The notes: generated by a model from the sequence alone, not told the origin. Positions 38,201-47,564 are shown, counted from the stretch's first letter. The stretch is DNA of 64,000 nucleotides from Aeromonas sp. FDAARGOS 1405 (GCF_019048265.1 NZ_CP077311.1:4101001-4165000); one strand, 5' to 3'. Numbers and translations are program-made.

Positions 38201-40146
38201 ATAAGGCGCACCTTCACCGCCCCCGCCACCGGTTGACCTTGCTCATCGAGGTTGAGGATCTGGAAGGGGAGCGGCTTGCCCCCTTCCACCCGATCCGCCA
38301 CGAAATCGGCCTTGAGTGCCGGCCACTGGCTGCCCGCAGGCCAGCCATACTGGGTGCGGCTGCGATTGACGGCGCGGCCACCGGGCTCGGAGAGCGACAC
38401 CCGATAGGCCACCTCCAGCGGCCCGAGGGCTCGCACCCCATCGAGCTCATCAGCAAGCGAAAAAGTCCCCTGCCCCTGCGCATCGAGGGTGAGATTCAGC
38501 GGCTCGAGATCCTTGGCCTGCTCGGCGAGCAGCACGTCACCCAGAGTGAACTCCTGCCACTGGGTAAAGGGCATGGTGGCGCGGCTGATCTTCACCTCTG
38601 CCTTCGCCTTGGTCGCACTGGCCGGCGCGCCGTAGAGATAGTCCCCTTGCAGTGGAAGAGTGAGGGCAGCGTCCAGACTCGTCACTTCGCCATCCGGCCC
38701 CTTGCCAAGCTGCAGTTTCAACCGTTCAGGCAGAAATTCCTCCACCAAAAAGGGCCACTCGAAGCGACTACCGGCAGCGGTCTTGAGGTTGATAGTCCAG
38801 CGCCCGAGCGGCGCATCATCCGGCAAACGCAAGCCGTAATGGGCGGCGCCCAAATTGTCCGGCAACAGCCGTTTCTGTTCGAGCAGTTGGCCGTCCGGCT
38901 GCTTCACTTCCAGCTCCACCGCCATCCCCGGCAGCAGCTGGCCATCCTGCCCCTTCAGCAGGATCTCGCTGTCGAGCCGCTCGCCGGGGCGATAAAGGTC
39001 GCGCCCGCTGAACAGATACAACTGCTGGGCCTGCCAGGGCTGGGTGCCGAGATCGAAGGTGGAGAGATCGAGCGCAGCCCCGTCGAGGCGAAGCACCGCC
39101 AGATGCTTGCCCTGTTCGGCCAGCAGCAGGCGAGCCCCCTGCACCTGATCGAAGCGGCGATGGCCCTGGGGATCCGTGGTCTGCACCTGCAGCCGGTTGC
39201 CCTTCTCGTCGAGCAGGGAGAGCTGCACATCCTTGAGCGGGTCGGCGCTGGCCAGGGAGCTTACGAACACCTCCAGCTGATCGCGGTAACGGCGGGCACT
39301 GAGCCCCATATCGCTCACCGCGAAATAGGTGGTCTCCTTGCGCCAGTCGTAGTTGCCAAGGGGCGACATCACCGCAAAGTAGACGCCAGCCTCCGCCAGC
39401 TGCGGCTCCTTCACATTGATAAGGCGGGTCTCGCGCCGGTTGGCATCGAGCTCCAGCGCATAGCGGCCGCTGAACACCCGCTTGGCCCGCTTGGTGATCT
39501 GTTCAAGCTCCCAGTTGCCCATGCCGGAACCGGGACGATACTCGGCCAGGAAACGGGGCAGGTATTCGGCATCGACCCGAAAGAAGTCGATATTGACCTC
39601 ATCCACATTGACCGCGCTGATGGGCAGGCGCAGCTCTTGGCGCAGCGGCAATACCATGCCACTGGCGGTAAAGGAGGCTCCCGCCTCCAGCGGCCGGGTC
39701 TTGAGGGTCCAGCTCTGGGGGGATGGGCCCAGTCCCGCCTTGAGGCTCACCTCATAGCTTTTATCGGGCTGGACGTTCGGGAAATAGAGGGTGCGACCAT
39801 CGTCGGCCAGGATCCACTCCCCCTGCACCTGCTTGCCCCCCTCACTGACCCCGAGCCAGCTCTGCCAGTTTGCCTTGGGCGCCAAGGGGCCGGAGAAGAC
39901 CAGCGCCAGCGCCGGCGCATCCCGATATTGACGGGCATTGGCCTGCACCACGGCGCTTGGGGAGCCCGTTTCCTGCTGCGCGGCAGGCTTTGTAGTCGGC
40001 CCATTGGCGACAGGCTTGTCGGGGCCGCAACCAGCCAGCAGCAAACCTGTCAGCCCGGATAGCAGCAGGGCCGAGCAGCGGCGGCGCAGAGCGCCGGTTC
40101 CGGCGGTAGAGCGGTGAGAAGCAGAGGAAGAGTCGAAGAGGCGCAT
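35260..40146 (-). CDS. yfhM: bacterial alpha-2-macroglobulin lipoprotein (YfhM-type)
   Basis: This very large lipoprotein (1628 residues) has its signal and lipobox LLLAGC near residue 37, so it is anchored facing the periplasm. It carries a row of MG domains and the thioester motif YACLEQTLSRAWPYLL (about 1170), whose Cys-Gln bond traps attacking proteases. The bait region must lie between the MG and thioester domains. With PBP1C it is thought to protect or repair the wall when the outer membrane is breached. I chose the ATG at 40146 (MRLFDSSSASHRS); an ATG three codons upstream is possible. It is presumably co-transcribed with pbpC. Confidence 0.94.
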   Translation of the reverse strand: MRLFDSSSASHRSTAGTGALRRRCSALLLSGLTGLLLAGCGPDKPVANGPTTKPAAQQETGSPSAVVQANARQYRDAPALALVFSGPLAPKANWQSWLGVSEGGKQVQGEWILADDGRTLYFPNVQPDKSYEVSLKAGLGPSPQSWTLKTRPLEAGASFTASGMVLPLRQELRLPISAVNVDEVNIDFFRVDAEYLPRFLAEYRPGSGMGNWELEQITKRAKRVFSGRYALELDANRRETRLINVKEPQLAEAGVYFAVMSPLGNYDWRKETTYFAVSDMGLSARRYRDQLEVFVSSLASADPLKDVQLSLLDEKGNRLQVQTTDPQGHRRFDQVQGARLLLAEQGKHLAVLRLDGAALDLSTFDLGTQPWQAQQLYLFSGRDLYRPGERLDSEILLKGQDGQLLPGMAVELEVKQPDGQLLEQKRLLPDNLGAAHYGLRLPDDAPLGRWTINLKTAAGSRFEWPFLVEEFLPERLKLQLGKGPDGEVTSLDAALTLPLQGDYLYGAPASATKAKAEVKISRATMPFTQWQEFTLGDVLLAEQAKDLEPLNLTLDAQGQGTFSLADELDGVRALGPLEVAYRVSLSEPGGRAVNRSRTQYGWPAGSQWPALKADFVADRVEGGKPLPFQILNLDEQGQPVAGAVKVRLINEYRDYYWHYADGEGWKYEFNSQPYLEQEQTLQLDGKGPTPLSLQLAAGWYRLEVENSQGHQSSLRVEIGSYAWGGGGEQARPDKIAITLDKRAYQAGDKAKVTLVAPRPGKGLLLVEDGDGLRWWQRIELKGAGGDAKDARGEFEIPVSPEWQRHDLHISAQIAAPDSASKPVSKQQGQSLRSVGLVPLTLDREARRLPLTLSAPDKAVPLTRLEVTATSTPNSQGRVVLAAVDRGVLNISDYQPLDPFEIFFGRKRFAQDLFDNYGQVIPPQDGKLARLNYGGDRAPLKKGGALESRVEIAALWSGEVSFDQQGKAVIPLDLPNFNGELALMALAWNEQQVGEAERAVKVVAPLVAEIGWPRFGARGDETRALVQLRNMSGEDQTLSLVWTLNGGLKANGELPGTLSLKNGEEQWLTLPLTVTGASGVASLQLAASGKDFAISRDWTLPLRSPWPAETRQRYQMLAPGQQMSFAPAELVGLDRANLQGLLSLSGTPPWDPAAQWQALADYPYACLEQTLSRAWPYLLTTADERAAWSKPAEGKKAASEADVQRALLQRLQRLQLPSGGFGLWDGRSDEEQWLTAYAADYLLARKEAGDAVPEAMLNQALNRLQNYLTDSQYGERWSSAPEHSRLAYQAYSAYVLARVGKAPLATLRLIWEQQADHARSGLPLLHLSLALSAMGDEQNAAKALSRALATERGDDYLGDYGSPLRDEALELSLLRQHKLAVERWPALSAKVADTLAHRQWLSTQERLALLRLARFDPAVDWQAKVTSSLGSGSLSGSAPLQQGAPEALAASSVTNEGRGALYVQRTLVGYPEQAPARISKGMSVTRSWFNSDGQPFDPAKVKVGDLVVVRLNVSSESAVPDALLVEMVPAGFELENPALGNSIKLEELSIEGKPAWQSEWNDYLKHQEFRDDRYTAALDLSEGSNQQLVYLMRAVTPGRYQVPPTQVEDMYRPELRAVGEDIHEVIISE

Positions 40147-40311
40147 AGGTTCCATCCCGAGTTGGAGCGCTGCAAACGCAGCGTGGCTGGAAACAGGATA
40201 AGGCATCCTGCTCACCCGACACAAAGCTCATTACCCGAATGGGCACAATTCCGCCCCCCTGCAGCACGAGAACCCCCTTGCCCACTGATCCAGTGCGGCA
40301 AGGGTTGTCAT

Positions 40312-40971
40312 TTAGTCGTGGCTGGTCTCGTTTTTCGCTCCGCCTTTGAACCAGCGAAACAGAATGGCCATGACGGCCGCCAGAAACAGCACCAGCGAGG
40401 TAATCAGCAGGGCCCGGGTCAACAGTTCGCTGTGGTGGAGGAAGAAGGGGGTATTCATCGCCAGCTTGCCCACCAAACTGAGGCAGAGCGCCCACATAAA
40501 GGCACTGGCAAAGCTGGCCACGCACATCCGCAGCACGCTCAGGCGGCCAATCCCCATCAGCATGGGGGTCAGTACCCGCACGAACGGGATAAAACGGGAG
40601 GAGAACATCGCCAGAAAACCGTACTTTTTCAGTAGCCGGGTCGCCTTGGGCAAGCTGTCGGGAGGCAACATCCGCTCGATATGATCCATAAAGCGGGTGC
40701 GCTGCAGTGCCCGTCCCTGCCAGTAGGCGAGCACGGAACCTATGCCCGCAGCCAACGGCAGATAGACAAGAGTTACTTCGGGGCCAAACACCCCCATGCC
40801 CACCAACCCACCGGCCAGCAGTACCAGGCTGTCCCCCGGCAGGGGCAGAAAGACGAATGCGGACTCCAGCAGCAGTACCAGCATCAGGCAACTGATCAGC
40901 AGGGGTACCGCCTGCATCTGAACCAGGGCGTCAAAATCCTGATGCCAAATGGCCATCAGCATATCCAGCAT
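40312..40971 (-). CDS. DedA-family membrane protein
   Basis: This 219-residue inner-membrane protein starts MLDMLMAIWHQDF (ATG at 40971, GGGGGAG three bases upstream). It contains the DedA signatures FVFLPLPGDSLVLLAGG (about 38-55) and FSSRFIPFVRVLTPMLMGIG (about 120-140), with about five hydrophobic segments. DedA proteins act in lipid scrambling, including undecaprenyl phosphate recycling, and need the proton gradient. Which member this is cannot be said. The longer in-frame extension at the N-terminus is rejected. Confidence 0.9.
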   Translation of the reverse strand: MLDMLMAIWHQDFDALVQMQAVPLLISCLMLVLLLESAFVFLPLPGDSLVLLAGGLVGMGVFGPEVTLVYLPLAAGIGSVLAYWQGRALQRTRFMDHIERMLPPDSLPKATRLLKKYGFLAMFSSRFIPFVRVLTPMLMGIGRLSVLRMCVASFASAFMWALCLSLVGKLAMNTPFFLHHSELLTRALLITSLVLFLAAVMAILFRWFKGGAKNETSHD

Positions 40972-41130
40972 GTCACTCCCCCTACTACACGGTTCATCAT
41001 GAACGAGGCAGGGGTTATAGCACCCATCCCCTGAACAAAACGTTAATTTTGTCCGGCACAGGAAATAAAGTGTGTCGAAATATTGCAGCAAAGAGGGGAA
41101 TGCAAGAAGGGCGAAAAGCAGAAACAAAAA

Positions 41131-41163
41131 GCCCCTCATCTTGCACGCACAAGGGAGAGGGGC
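41131..41163 (-). terminator. terminator of the CoA-disulfide reductase gene
   Basis: A stem GCCCCTC / GAGGGGC with a partly paired interior is followed on the minus strand by TTTTTG. Confidence 0.75.
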
Positions 41164-41182
41164 AAACAGGCACAGAAAGTGG

Positions 41183-42871
41183 TTACTCGGCGGTGGCCAT
41201 CTGCCAGGTTTTAAAGCCGCCGGAGAGGTTCTTCACCTTGAAGCCGTGCTGGCTCAGCAGACGGCAAGCGACATGGCCACGCAGCCCGACCTGACAGCTG
41301 ATAAGCAGCTCCTTCTCTTTGGGCAACTCGTGCAGACGGCTGCGCAGCTCGTCGAGCGGGATATGTATGGCACCCGGAATGCGGCCCAACTTGTCAAGCT
41401 CGGGGCCGTTGCGCACATCAACCACCTGCTGGTGAGAGTTGCGAGCCTCAACCTCGGCCACATGGCAAAGCAGGGTGTCTCCCTTCAGGTGGTTACTCGC
41501 CACAAAGCCGGCCATGTTGATCACATCCTTGGCCGAGCCAAAGGGCGGCGCATAGGTGAGCTCCAGATCCTGCAGGTCAAACACGGTGAGACCGGCGCGC
41601 TGGGCCACCGCCAGCACGTCGATGCGCTTGTCGATGCCATCCCTGCCGATGGCCTGGGCGCCGTAAATCTTGCCATCCGGGGCAAACAGCAGCTTGAGGC
41701 TGACCGGATGGGCACCGGGATAGTAACCGGCGTGGCTGCCCGGATGGACATAAACCTTCTCGAACGGCAATCCCAGTTGCATCAGTCGCTTCTCGTTGAG
41801 GCCGGTGCTGGCCACCGCCAGATCGAACAGCTTGCAGATGGCGGTCCCTTGCGTCTTCTTGTAGGTTTCGCTTCGGCCCAGCATATTGTCGGCGGCGATG
41901 CGCCCCTGCCGGTTGGCCGGGCCCGCCAGCGGGATCAGCACAGCTTCGCCGGTGACGAAGTCAATCTCTTCCACTGCATCCCCCACCGCGTAGATAAAGG
42001 GATCCGAGGTACGCATCCCGGCATCGACCTTGATGCCACCCCGTGGGCCCAGCTCCAGCCCCGCCTTGGCGGCGAGCAGGGTTTCCGGCTTGACACCGAT
42101 GGCGAGGATCAAGAGACCGGTATCAAGATGTGAGCCGTCATTGAGGGTCAGGCGCAGGCCACCGCTGTTGGCGGTCGGCACGGCGGAGGTCTTCTCGGCA
42201 GGCAGGTCCAGACTCTCGATGGCGGTGAGGCCGGTGCGCAGGCGCAGGTCGATCCCCTCTTCGCGGATGCGGGCATGGAGCATGTTGGCCATCTCCTTAT
42301 CCACCGGTGCCATCACCTGATCGGAGAGCTCCAGCAGGGTGACATCCAGCTTTCGCTGGTGCAGTGCCTCCATCATCTCCAGCCCGATAAAGCCGCCGCC
42401 CACCACGGTAACGTGGCGCGGCTGATCGTGGTGCAGGGCCGCCAGAATACGATCCATGTCCGGGATATTGCGCAGGGTATAGACATGGGGGCTGTCGATA
42501 CCGGGGAAAGGAGGACGGATCGGCGCCGCCCCCGGACTCAGCAGCAGCACATCGTAATGCTCGCGCTGCTCTTCACCGGTTTGCAGGTTGCGCACCAGCA
42601 AGGTCTTGCCCGCCTTGTCGATCTCGATCACATCGTGGAAGACCCGCACATCGACGTTGAAACGGCGCTTGAAACTCTGGGGGGTCTGCAGCAGCAAGGC
42701 ATCCCGATTGGGGATATCGCCCCCGATGTGGTAGGGCAGACCGCAGTTGGCGAAGCTGACAAATTCGCCCCGCTCGAACATCACGATCTCAGCCTCTTCA
42801 CTCAAACGACGAGCACGAGCCGCCGCCGATGCGCCCCCCGCGACACCACCAATAATCAGGATCCGTTTCAT
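41183..42871 (-). CDS. CoA-disulfide reductase with C-terminal rhodanese domain
   Basis: This 562-residue flavoenzyme begins MKRILIIGGVAGGASAAARA (FAD site). The single-Cys active site is FANCGLPYHIGG (about residue 42), the NAD(P)H fold VVGGGFIGLEMMEAL lies near 155, and AVGDAVE lies near 290. A rhodanese domain occupies the last 100 residues with Cys in ISCQVGLRG (about 525). Fusions of this kind reduce CoA disulfide, CoA persulfide or polysulfide. The ATG at 42871 follows GGAGGAG; a TTG two codons upstream is less likely. It diverges from the c-di-GMP gene over a perfect palindrome. Confidence 0.92.
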   Translation of the reverse strand: MKRILIIGGVAGGASAAARARRLSEEAEIVMFERGEFVSFANCGLPYHIGGDIPNRDALLLQTPQSFKRRFNVDVRVFHDVIEIDKAGKTLLVRNLQTGEEQREHYDVLLLSPGAAPIRPPFPGIDSPHVYTLRNIPDMDRILAALHHDQPRHVTVVGGGFIGLEMMEALHQRKLDVTLLELSDQVMAPVDKEMANMLHARIREEGIDLRLRTGLTAIESLDLPAEKTSAVPTANSGGLRLTLNDGSHLDTGLLILAIGVKPETLLAAKAGLELGPRGGIKVDAGMRTSDPFIYAVGDAVEEIDFVTGEAVLIPLAGPANRQGRIAADNMLGRSETYKKTQGTAICKLFDLAVASTGLNEKRLMQLGLPFEKVYVHPGSHAGYYPGAHPVSLKLLFAPDGKIYGAQAIGRDGIDKRIDVLAVAQRAGLTVFDLQDLELTYAPPFGSAKDVINMAGFVASNHLKGDTLLCHVAEVEARNSHQQVVDVRNGPELDKLGRIPGAIHIPLDELRSRLHELPKEKELLISCQVGLRGHVACRLLSQHGFKVKNLSGGFKTWQMATAE

Positions 42872-42903
42872 CAGCAAGACTCCTCCTAGAAGATAATGGA
42901 TAA

Positions 42904-42925
42904 TAAATTAGACTTTTCTAATTTA
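42904..42925. promoter_or_regulatory. 22-bp palindrome between divergent genes
   Basis: TAAATTAGA-CTTT-TCTAATTTA has two 9-bp arms that pair perfectly around four bases. It lies 33 bp upstream of the reductase start and 82 bp upstream of the GGDEF-EAL start, in AT-rich DNA that contrasts with the flanking genes. A dimeric repressor operator is likely; the regulator is unknown and not encoded alongside. Confidence 0.65.
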
Positions 42926-43006
42926 GAGTTCAATGAAATTTTGTTTCACGCTATTTTGCAGTATTCTTGCAACCCCGACGGTTGCTTAACAGGATGTTGT
43001 TTGTTC

Positions 43007-45943
43007 ATGTCGTCTACCGCTCTCAGTCATCTTCCTCCTGCCCTCCAGACGCCGCTCTTTTTCCGTCTGGATCTGCGCAGTCAACGGCTGGTCGCCCTGA
43101 CCGACGTGATGCAAACCCCGCTCTACTGGCTCGATGAGCCGCGCGCCCCCTGGCCTGCCCAGCTTCCCGATGCCCTGCGCCTGCCCATCGAACAACTGCT
43201 GGCCAACGGCCATGGCGGCAAGATCAGCGTGCGCTTTGCCAGCCAGCTCTGGCACATCGCCCTCGCTCACGAGCAGGATGGCTTCTGGCTCATCTGTCTG
43301 CAGAACCTTCGTCAGGAGCCCATCGCCGATCTGGCATTGCAACTGCCGCGCCTCAGCCAGATGGCGAGCCAGCAACAGTATGCGCCCCTGCTCGAGGCCC
43401 TTAAAGAGAGTTTGGGGGCCGATCGGCTCATCCTCTGGCACTATCAGGCCAACGGCGATCTCGGCAGCGAGCAACTCACCCCGGTGTTCACCCTGGGGGT
43501 CGAAGCGCTCTACCCCATTCGTGGTGACAGCCGCTATATCCGCGCCCTGCGTACCCGCAAAGCGTTGAGTTTCTCGGAGGCCGCCCACCAGCCGATGCTG
43601 AGCAATCACCTCTATCTGACCAGTGCCGGTGTGCGCTCACGCCTTGATGGTGCCCTGCTGGAGCAGGACAAGCTGTTCGGGGTGCTGAGTCTGGAGTATC
43701 TCGATCCCACCCCGCTTAGCGAGGAGATGTTGCAACTGGTGCGCAGCAGCGCCCAGCTGCTCGGCCACTGGCAACCGCAACCGGAAGAGCACCGCGCCGA
43801 GCTGGCCCTCCCGCCCGAACTGCACCAGCAGACCGGCATCGACTACTGCAAGACGCTGGTAAGCTGGGCCATGAGCGCCAGCGGTGCCCGGGTGGGCTGG
43901 ATCGGCGAGTTCCAACCCCGCGGTCAGGATCTCTGGATCATCCCCCGCTGCGTCATCAACGAGGAGATCTGCTCCACCCTCAAGCCCATCCAGCTCGACC
44001 CCGGCCCCGCTCAGGAGCTGTTCCAGCATGGTCAGGCCATCTATGTGGAAGATCTGCCCGTGCGCTATCCCAAGGCGACCCGGCTGCTGGCCCTCAACGC
44101 CAGCGCCTACATCGGCATTCCACTCCATGGCCAGAGCGGCGCCCCCATTGGCCAGATCACCCTGCTGCTCGATACCCCCCTCGAGGAGCCCGAACAGCTT
44201 CTGGATCTATTGAGCAGCCAGCACGAGCGGGCCGCCATCGAGCTCAAGCGCCTCGCCACCGACGATGCCCTGCGGCTGGCTGAGGTAGCCTTTAATACCC
44301 ACGATGGGCTGATCGTGATGGATCACAACGGCATCATCCTCAAGGTCAACCACTCCTTCAGCCGGATCACCGGATTTGGCGAGGTAGAGGTGATCGGTCA
44401 CTCCATTCGCAAGCTGCGCCCCACCTACTACGGGGATCATCTCAAGGAAGATGTCAGCCGCACCGTCAACGAGCAGGCGTTCTGGCTCGGGGAAGAGCGC
44501 TGCCTGCACAAGGATGGTCACCTCTTTCCGGTGCGCTTGATGGTGAACGGCGTCAAGGATGAGCAGGGGGAGCTCAGCCACTTTATCTGCAGCTTCTACG
44601 ACATCACCCAGGAACAAGAGGCAGCCAGACATATCGAGCAGCTCGCCTACTACGACGATCTCTGCGGTCTGCACAACCGCCGCAGCCTCAACCATATTTT
44701 GCAGCAGACCCTGAGCGCCCCCAACGGCCAGTGGGGCGCCCTGCTGCTGGTGGATCTCGACAACTTCAAGTCGATCAACGACTCCCTCGGTCATGCCTGC
44801 GGCGATCTGCTGCTGCAGGCCGTGGTGCAGCGTTTCAGGGAGCTGCCCCAGGACAATCTGGTGCAGGCGCGCATCTCGGGGGATGAGTTTGCCCTGCTCT
44901 TTACCCAGCTCGGACAAGGCGAGGTCACCGCCAAAATTCTGGCAGAGCACTTCGCCCGCGAGCTGATGGGGCTGTTTCGCACCCCGTTCGACATCGGTGA
45001 TCACAAACTGCACTGCAGCGCCTCGGTGGGGATCAGCCTCTTCTCCGGCAACGAGACGGATCATCTGGTCCTGATGCAACAGGCCGACACCGCGACCCAC
45101 ATGGCCAAGCGCGCCGGTCAGGGCCACTACGTCTTCTTTACCGAGGCGATGGCCCAGCACGAGAAAAATCGGCTGACCCTCACCAATGAGCTGCGCGATG
45201 CCCTGCGTCATCACGAGCTGCAGCTCCACTATCAACCGCAATACAGGGTCGACAATGGCTCGCTGTCGGGTATCGAGGCGCTGCTGCGCTGGCAGCGCAG
45301 CGACGGCACCATGGTGCCACCCGGGGAGTTTATCCCCATCGCCGAAGAGACCAGCCTGATCCTCGAAATCGGCTACTGGGTGATGAAGACCGCCTGCGCC
45401 CAATACAGCTTCTGGCTCAACCGTGGCCTGCAGATCCCCCATCTGTCGGTCAACGTCAGTGCCCGCCAGTTCCACACCCAGGGCTTCGTACAACAGGTGG
45501 AGTACATCTTGCGCGATACCGGTGTGCCCCCTTCCCGCCTGCTGCTGGAGGTGACCGAATCGGTAGTCTTGGAGAATCGGCAGGAGAGTATCGCCAGAAT
45601 GCGCCAGCTCAAGGAGCTCGGCATCCTCATCTCCATCGATGACTTCGGTACCGGCTACTCGTCGCTGGCCTATCTGCGGGATCTGCCCGCCGATGAGGTG
45701 AAGCTGGACAGAAGCTTCATTCAGACCCTGGTACACAGCGAACAGGACAGAGCCATCGTCAAGGCGATACTCGATCTGGCCCAGGTCTTTCGTTTTACCG
45801 TCACCGCCGAAGGGGTGGAAGAGGGGGCGCAGCTGGCCATCCTCAAAGCACTGGGATGCCAGCATTATCAAGGGTTTCTCACCAGTCGGCCGCTCACCGT
45901 CAAGGGGCTGGAGCAGCTGCTTGGCAGCCGGGCGCCGGACTAA
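43007..45943 (+). CDS. GAF-GAF-PAS-GGDEF-EAL cyclic-di-GMP protein
   Basis: This 978-residue cytoplasmic protein starts at the ATG at 43007 (MSSTALSHLPPALQ). Two GAF-like segments (about 120-250 and 275-410) precede a PAS domain (about 425-530), GGDEF (about 565-715, motif ISGDEFALLF, so SGDEF) and EAL (about 735-975). The EAL residues needed for phosphodiesterase activity are all visible: EALLRW, NVSARQF, LEVTES, DDFGTGYSS, VKLDRSF, AEGVE and QGF. It therefore probably degrades c-di-GMP; synthase activity of an SGDEF site is possible but unsettled. No membrane segments were seen. The 37 codons upstream of the chosen ATG lack a Shine-Dalgarno and cross the operator palindrome. Confidence 0.92.
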   Translation: MSSTALSHLPPALQTPLFFRLDLRSQRLVALTDVMQTPLYWLDEPRAPWPAQLPDALRLPIEQLLANGHGGKISVRFASQLWHIALAHEQDGFWLICLQNLRQEPIADLALQLPRLSQMASQQQYAPLLEALKESLGADRLILWHYQANGDLGSEQLTPVFTLGVEALYPIRGDSRYIRALRTRKALSFSEAAHQPMLSNHLYLTSAGVRSRLDGALLEQDKLFGVLSLEYLDPTPLSEEMLQLVRSSAQLLGHWQPQPEEHRAELALPPELHQQTGIDYCKTLVSWAMSASGARVGWIGEFQPRGQDLWIIPRCVINEEICSTLKPIQLDPGPAQELFQHGQAIYVEDLPVRYPKATRLLALNASAYIGIPLHGQSGAPIGQITLLLDTPLEEPEQLLDLLSSQHERAAIELKRLATDDALRLAEVAFNTHDGLIVMDHNGIILKVNHSFSRITGFGEVEVIGHSIRKLRPTYYGDHLKEDVSRTVNEQAFWLGEERCLHKDGHLFPVRLMVNGVKDEQGELSHFICSFYDITQEQEAARHIEQLAYYDDLCGLHNRRSLNHILQQTLSAPNGQWGALLLVDLDNFKSINDSLGHACGDLLLQAVVQRFRELPQDNLVQARISGDEFALLFTQLGQGEVTAKILAEHFARELMGLFRTPFDIGDHKLHCSASVGISLFSGNETDHLVLMQQADTATHMAKRAGQGHYVFFTEAMAQHEKNRLTLTNELRDALRHHELQLHYQPQYRVDNGSLSGIEALLRWQRSDGTMVPPGEFIPIAEETSLILEIGYWVMKTACAQYSFWLNRGLQIPHLSVNVSARQFHTQGFVQQVEYILRDTGVPPSRLLLEVTESVVLENRQESIARMRQLKELGILISIDDFGTGYSSLAYLRDLPADEVKLDRSFIQTLVHSEQDRAIVKAILDLAQVFRFTVTAEGVEEGAQLAILKALGCQHYQGFLTSRPLTVKGLEQLLGSRAPD

Positions 45944-46008
45944 AGGTGTAGGATCAATAGGGGTTTATGTAATAAAATAACGGCCTGCTCGAATCGTTGG
46001 AGTTGTTT

Positions 46009-46806
46009 ATGTCTGTCATTAATCGGATCCCTGCCGTTGAAATCAGCCAGCCAGCCGGAGCTCACGGCACCGTTGGCCGGATCCATTCCGTCGAAACCTG
46101 CGGCACTGTCGATGGCCCGGGAATACGCTTTATCGTATTCATGCAAGGCTGCCTGATGCGCTGCAAGTACTGCCACAACCGCGATACCTGGGATACCGAA
46201 GGTGGCCGCGAAGTGACCGTACCGGAGTTGATGAGTGACATCACCAGCTATCGCCACTTCATGAATGCCTCCGGCGGTGGCGTGACAGCGTCCGGCGGTG
46301 AAGCCATGCTGCAACCCGCTTTCATTACCGAACTCTTTACTGCCTGCAAAGAGAAAGGGATCCACACCTGTCTCGATACCAACGGCTTCGTCCGCCATCT
46401 CGACGAACAGGTGGACAAACTGCTCGACCAGACCGATCTGGTGCTGCTCGATATCAAACAGATCAATGACGAGAAACACATTCCGCTGACCCATGTCAGC
46501 AACAGATACACCCTGGAGTTTGCCCGCTATTTGGCAGCCAAAGGCAAGACCATGTGGATCCGCTACGTGGTGGTGCCGACCTGGAGCGACGACGACGAGA
46601 GCGCCGAAGGGCTGGGCCAATTTATCGCCGAGCTGGGCGAGAGCGTGGAGAAGGTGGAGCTGCTCCCCTACCATGAGCTGGGCAAACACAAGTGGGACGT
46701 GCTGGGAGACCCGTACGAGCTGAGCGGGATCAAGCCCCCCAGCAAGGAGACCATGGAACGGGTCAAGGGCATCCTCGGCAAGTACCACAACAACGTCAAA
46801 TATTGA
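46009..46806 (+). CDS. pflA: pyruvate formate-lyase activating enzyme
   Basis: This 265-residue radical-SAM enzyme makes the glycyl radical of pyruvate formate-lyase. The cluster motif [15 protein letters not shown] lies near residue 50, with [14 protein letters not shown] near 88. GGAG lies six bases before the ATG at 46009. The protein is about 20 residues longer at the N-terminus than E. coli PflA. pflB is not adjacent: the upstream neighbour is the c-di-GMP gene, separated by 65 bp. Confidence 0.95.
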   Translation: MSVINRIPAVEISQPAGAHGTVGRIHSVETCGTVDGPGIRFIVFMQGCLMRCKYCHNRDTWDTEGGREVTVPELMSDITSYRHFMNASGGGVTASGGEAMLQPAFITELFTACKEKGIHTCLDTNGFVRHLDEQVDKLLDQTDLVLLDIKQINDEKHIPLTHVSNRYTLEFARYLAAKGKTMWIRYVVVPTWSDDDESAEGLGQFIAELGESVEKVELLPYHELGKHKWDVLGDPYELSGIKPPSKETMERVKGILGKYHNNVKY

Positions 46807-46881
46807 TGGTAAAAGCAGGCTGACTCGTCAGCCTGCTCTGCTATGGGCGGTCGGGAAGGCCGCCCGGACTCTACTGCATGA

Positions 46882-47535
46882 ATGGACGACAAGATGAGTG
46901 AAGGACAACTCGCCGCCCTCCTGATCTGGCTGGTACTGCTGGCCTTCAGCCTGCGCCGCTCCCTGTGGCAAACCCTCCATGACAACCCCCTCTATCAACA
47001 CCTGCTGCTGGGGAGTGCCATCGCGCTGGTGCCGCTCTGGTATCTAAGGGCCGGCCTGCATGAGGGGCTGGAGGTCCATTTTCTCGGGCTCACCTCCCTC
47101 ACCCTGCTGCTGGGCTGGCGGCTGGCGTTGCTCGCCCCCTGCCTGACCCTGCTGGTGCTCGGTTACTTCGGCGTCACCAATCTGGCCGATTTTGGCTGGC
47201 AAGCGCTGGTTGGCATCGCCCTGCCGGTGGCCACCAGCTGGCTGCTGTTTCTGGCCAGCTGGGCCTGGCTGCCGCGCCATCTCTTTGTCTATATCTTCGT
47301 TGCCGCCTTTCTCGGCGGCGCCATCACCATCTCGGTCAAGGTGGCCGCCAGCGCGTTGCTGATGGGGCTAAGTGACAGCTACCCCTGGCACACCATCACG
47401 GCAGATTACCTCTCCATCTGGCCACTGCTGCTGTTCCCCGAAGCCCTGCTCAACGGCATGGCGATGACAGTACTGGCCATCTACCGCCCTCACTGGGTCA
47501 ATACCTTCTTCGACCGCACCTATCTGGGCAAGTAG
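46882..47535 (+). CDS. CbiM-like integral membrane protein (COG3235-type)
   Basis: This 217-residue protein has about six hydrophobic segments. The motifs GLEVHFLGLTSLTLLLGW, LPRHLFVYIFVAAFLGGA and FPEALLNGMAMTVL, ending YRPHWVNTFFDRTYLGK, match the CbiM-like proteobacterial membrane family. CbiM proteins are substrate-specific parts of cobalt/nickel ECF transporters, but no ATPase or other subunit is encoded nearby, so the substrate is unknown. The start is uncertain (46882, or ATG at 46894); neither has a strong Shine-Dalgarno. Confidence 0.8.
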   Translation: MDDKMSEGQLAALLIWLVLLAFSLRRSLWQTLHDNPLYQHLLLGSAIALVPLWYLRAGLHEGLEVHFLGLTSLTLLLGWRLALLAPCLTLLVLGYFGVTNLADFGWQALVGIALPVATSWLLFLASWAWLPRHLFVYIFVAAFLGGAITISVKVAASALLMGLSDSYPWHTITADYLSIWPLLLFPEALLNGMAMTVLAIYRPHWVNTFFDRTYLGK

Positions 47536-47564
47536 CTCCCTCTTTCCTGATCTGCGCCCATAAA

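Noticed and set aside
36172..40062. Two open frames of over 600 codons on the plus strand
   Set aside because: Both are shadows of the alpha-2-macroglobulin gene, caused by high GC content in the third codon position. The minus frame has the lipobox and CLEQ motif.
44207..45871. A 554-codon minus-strand frame
   Set aside because: It is antisense to the GGDEF and EAL coding region, which carries all catalytic motifs.
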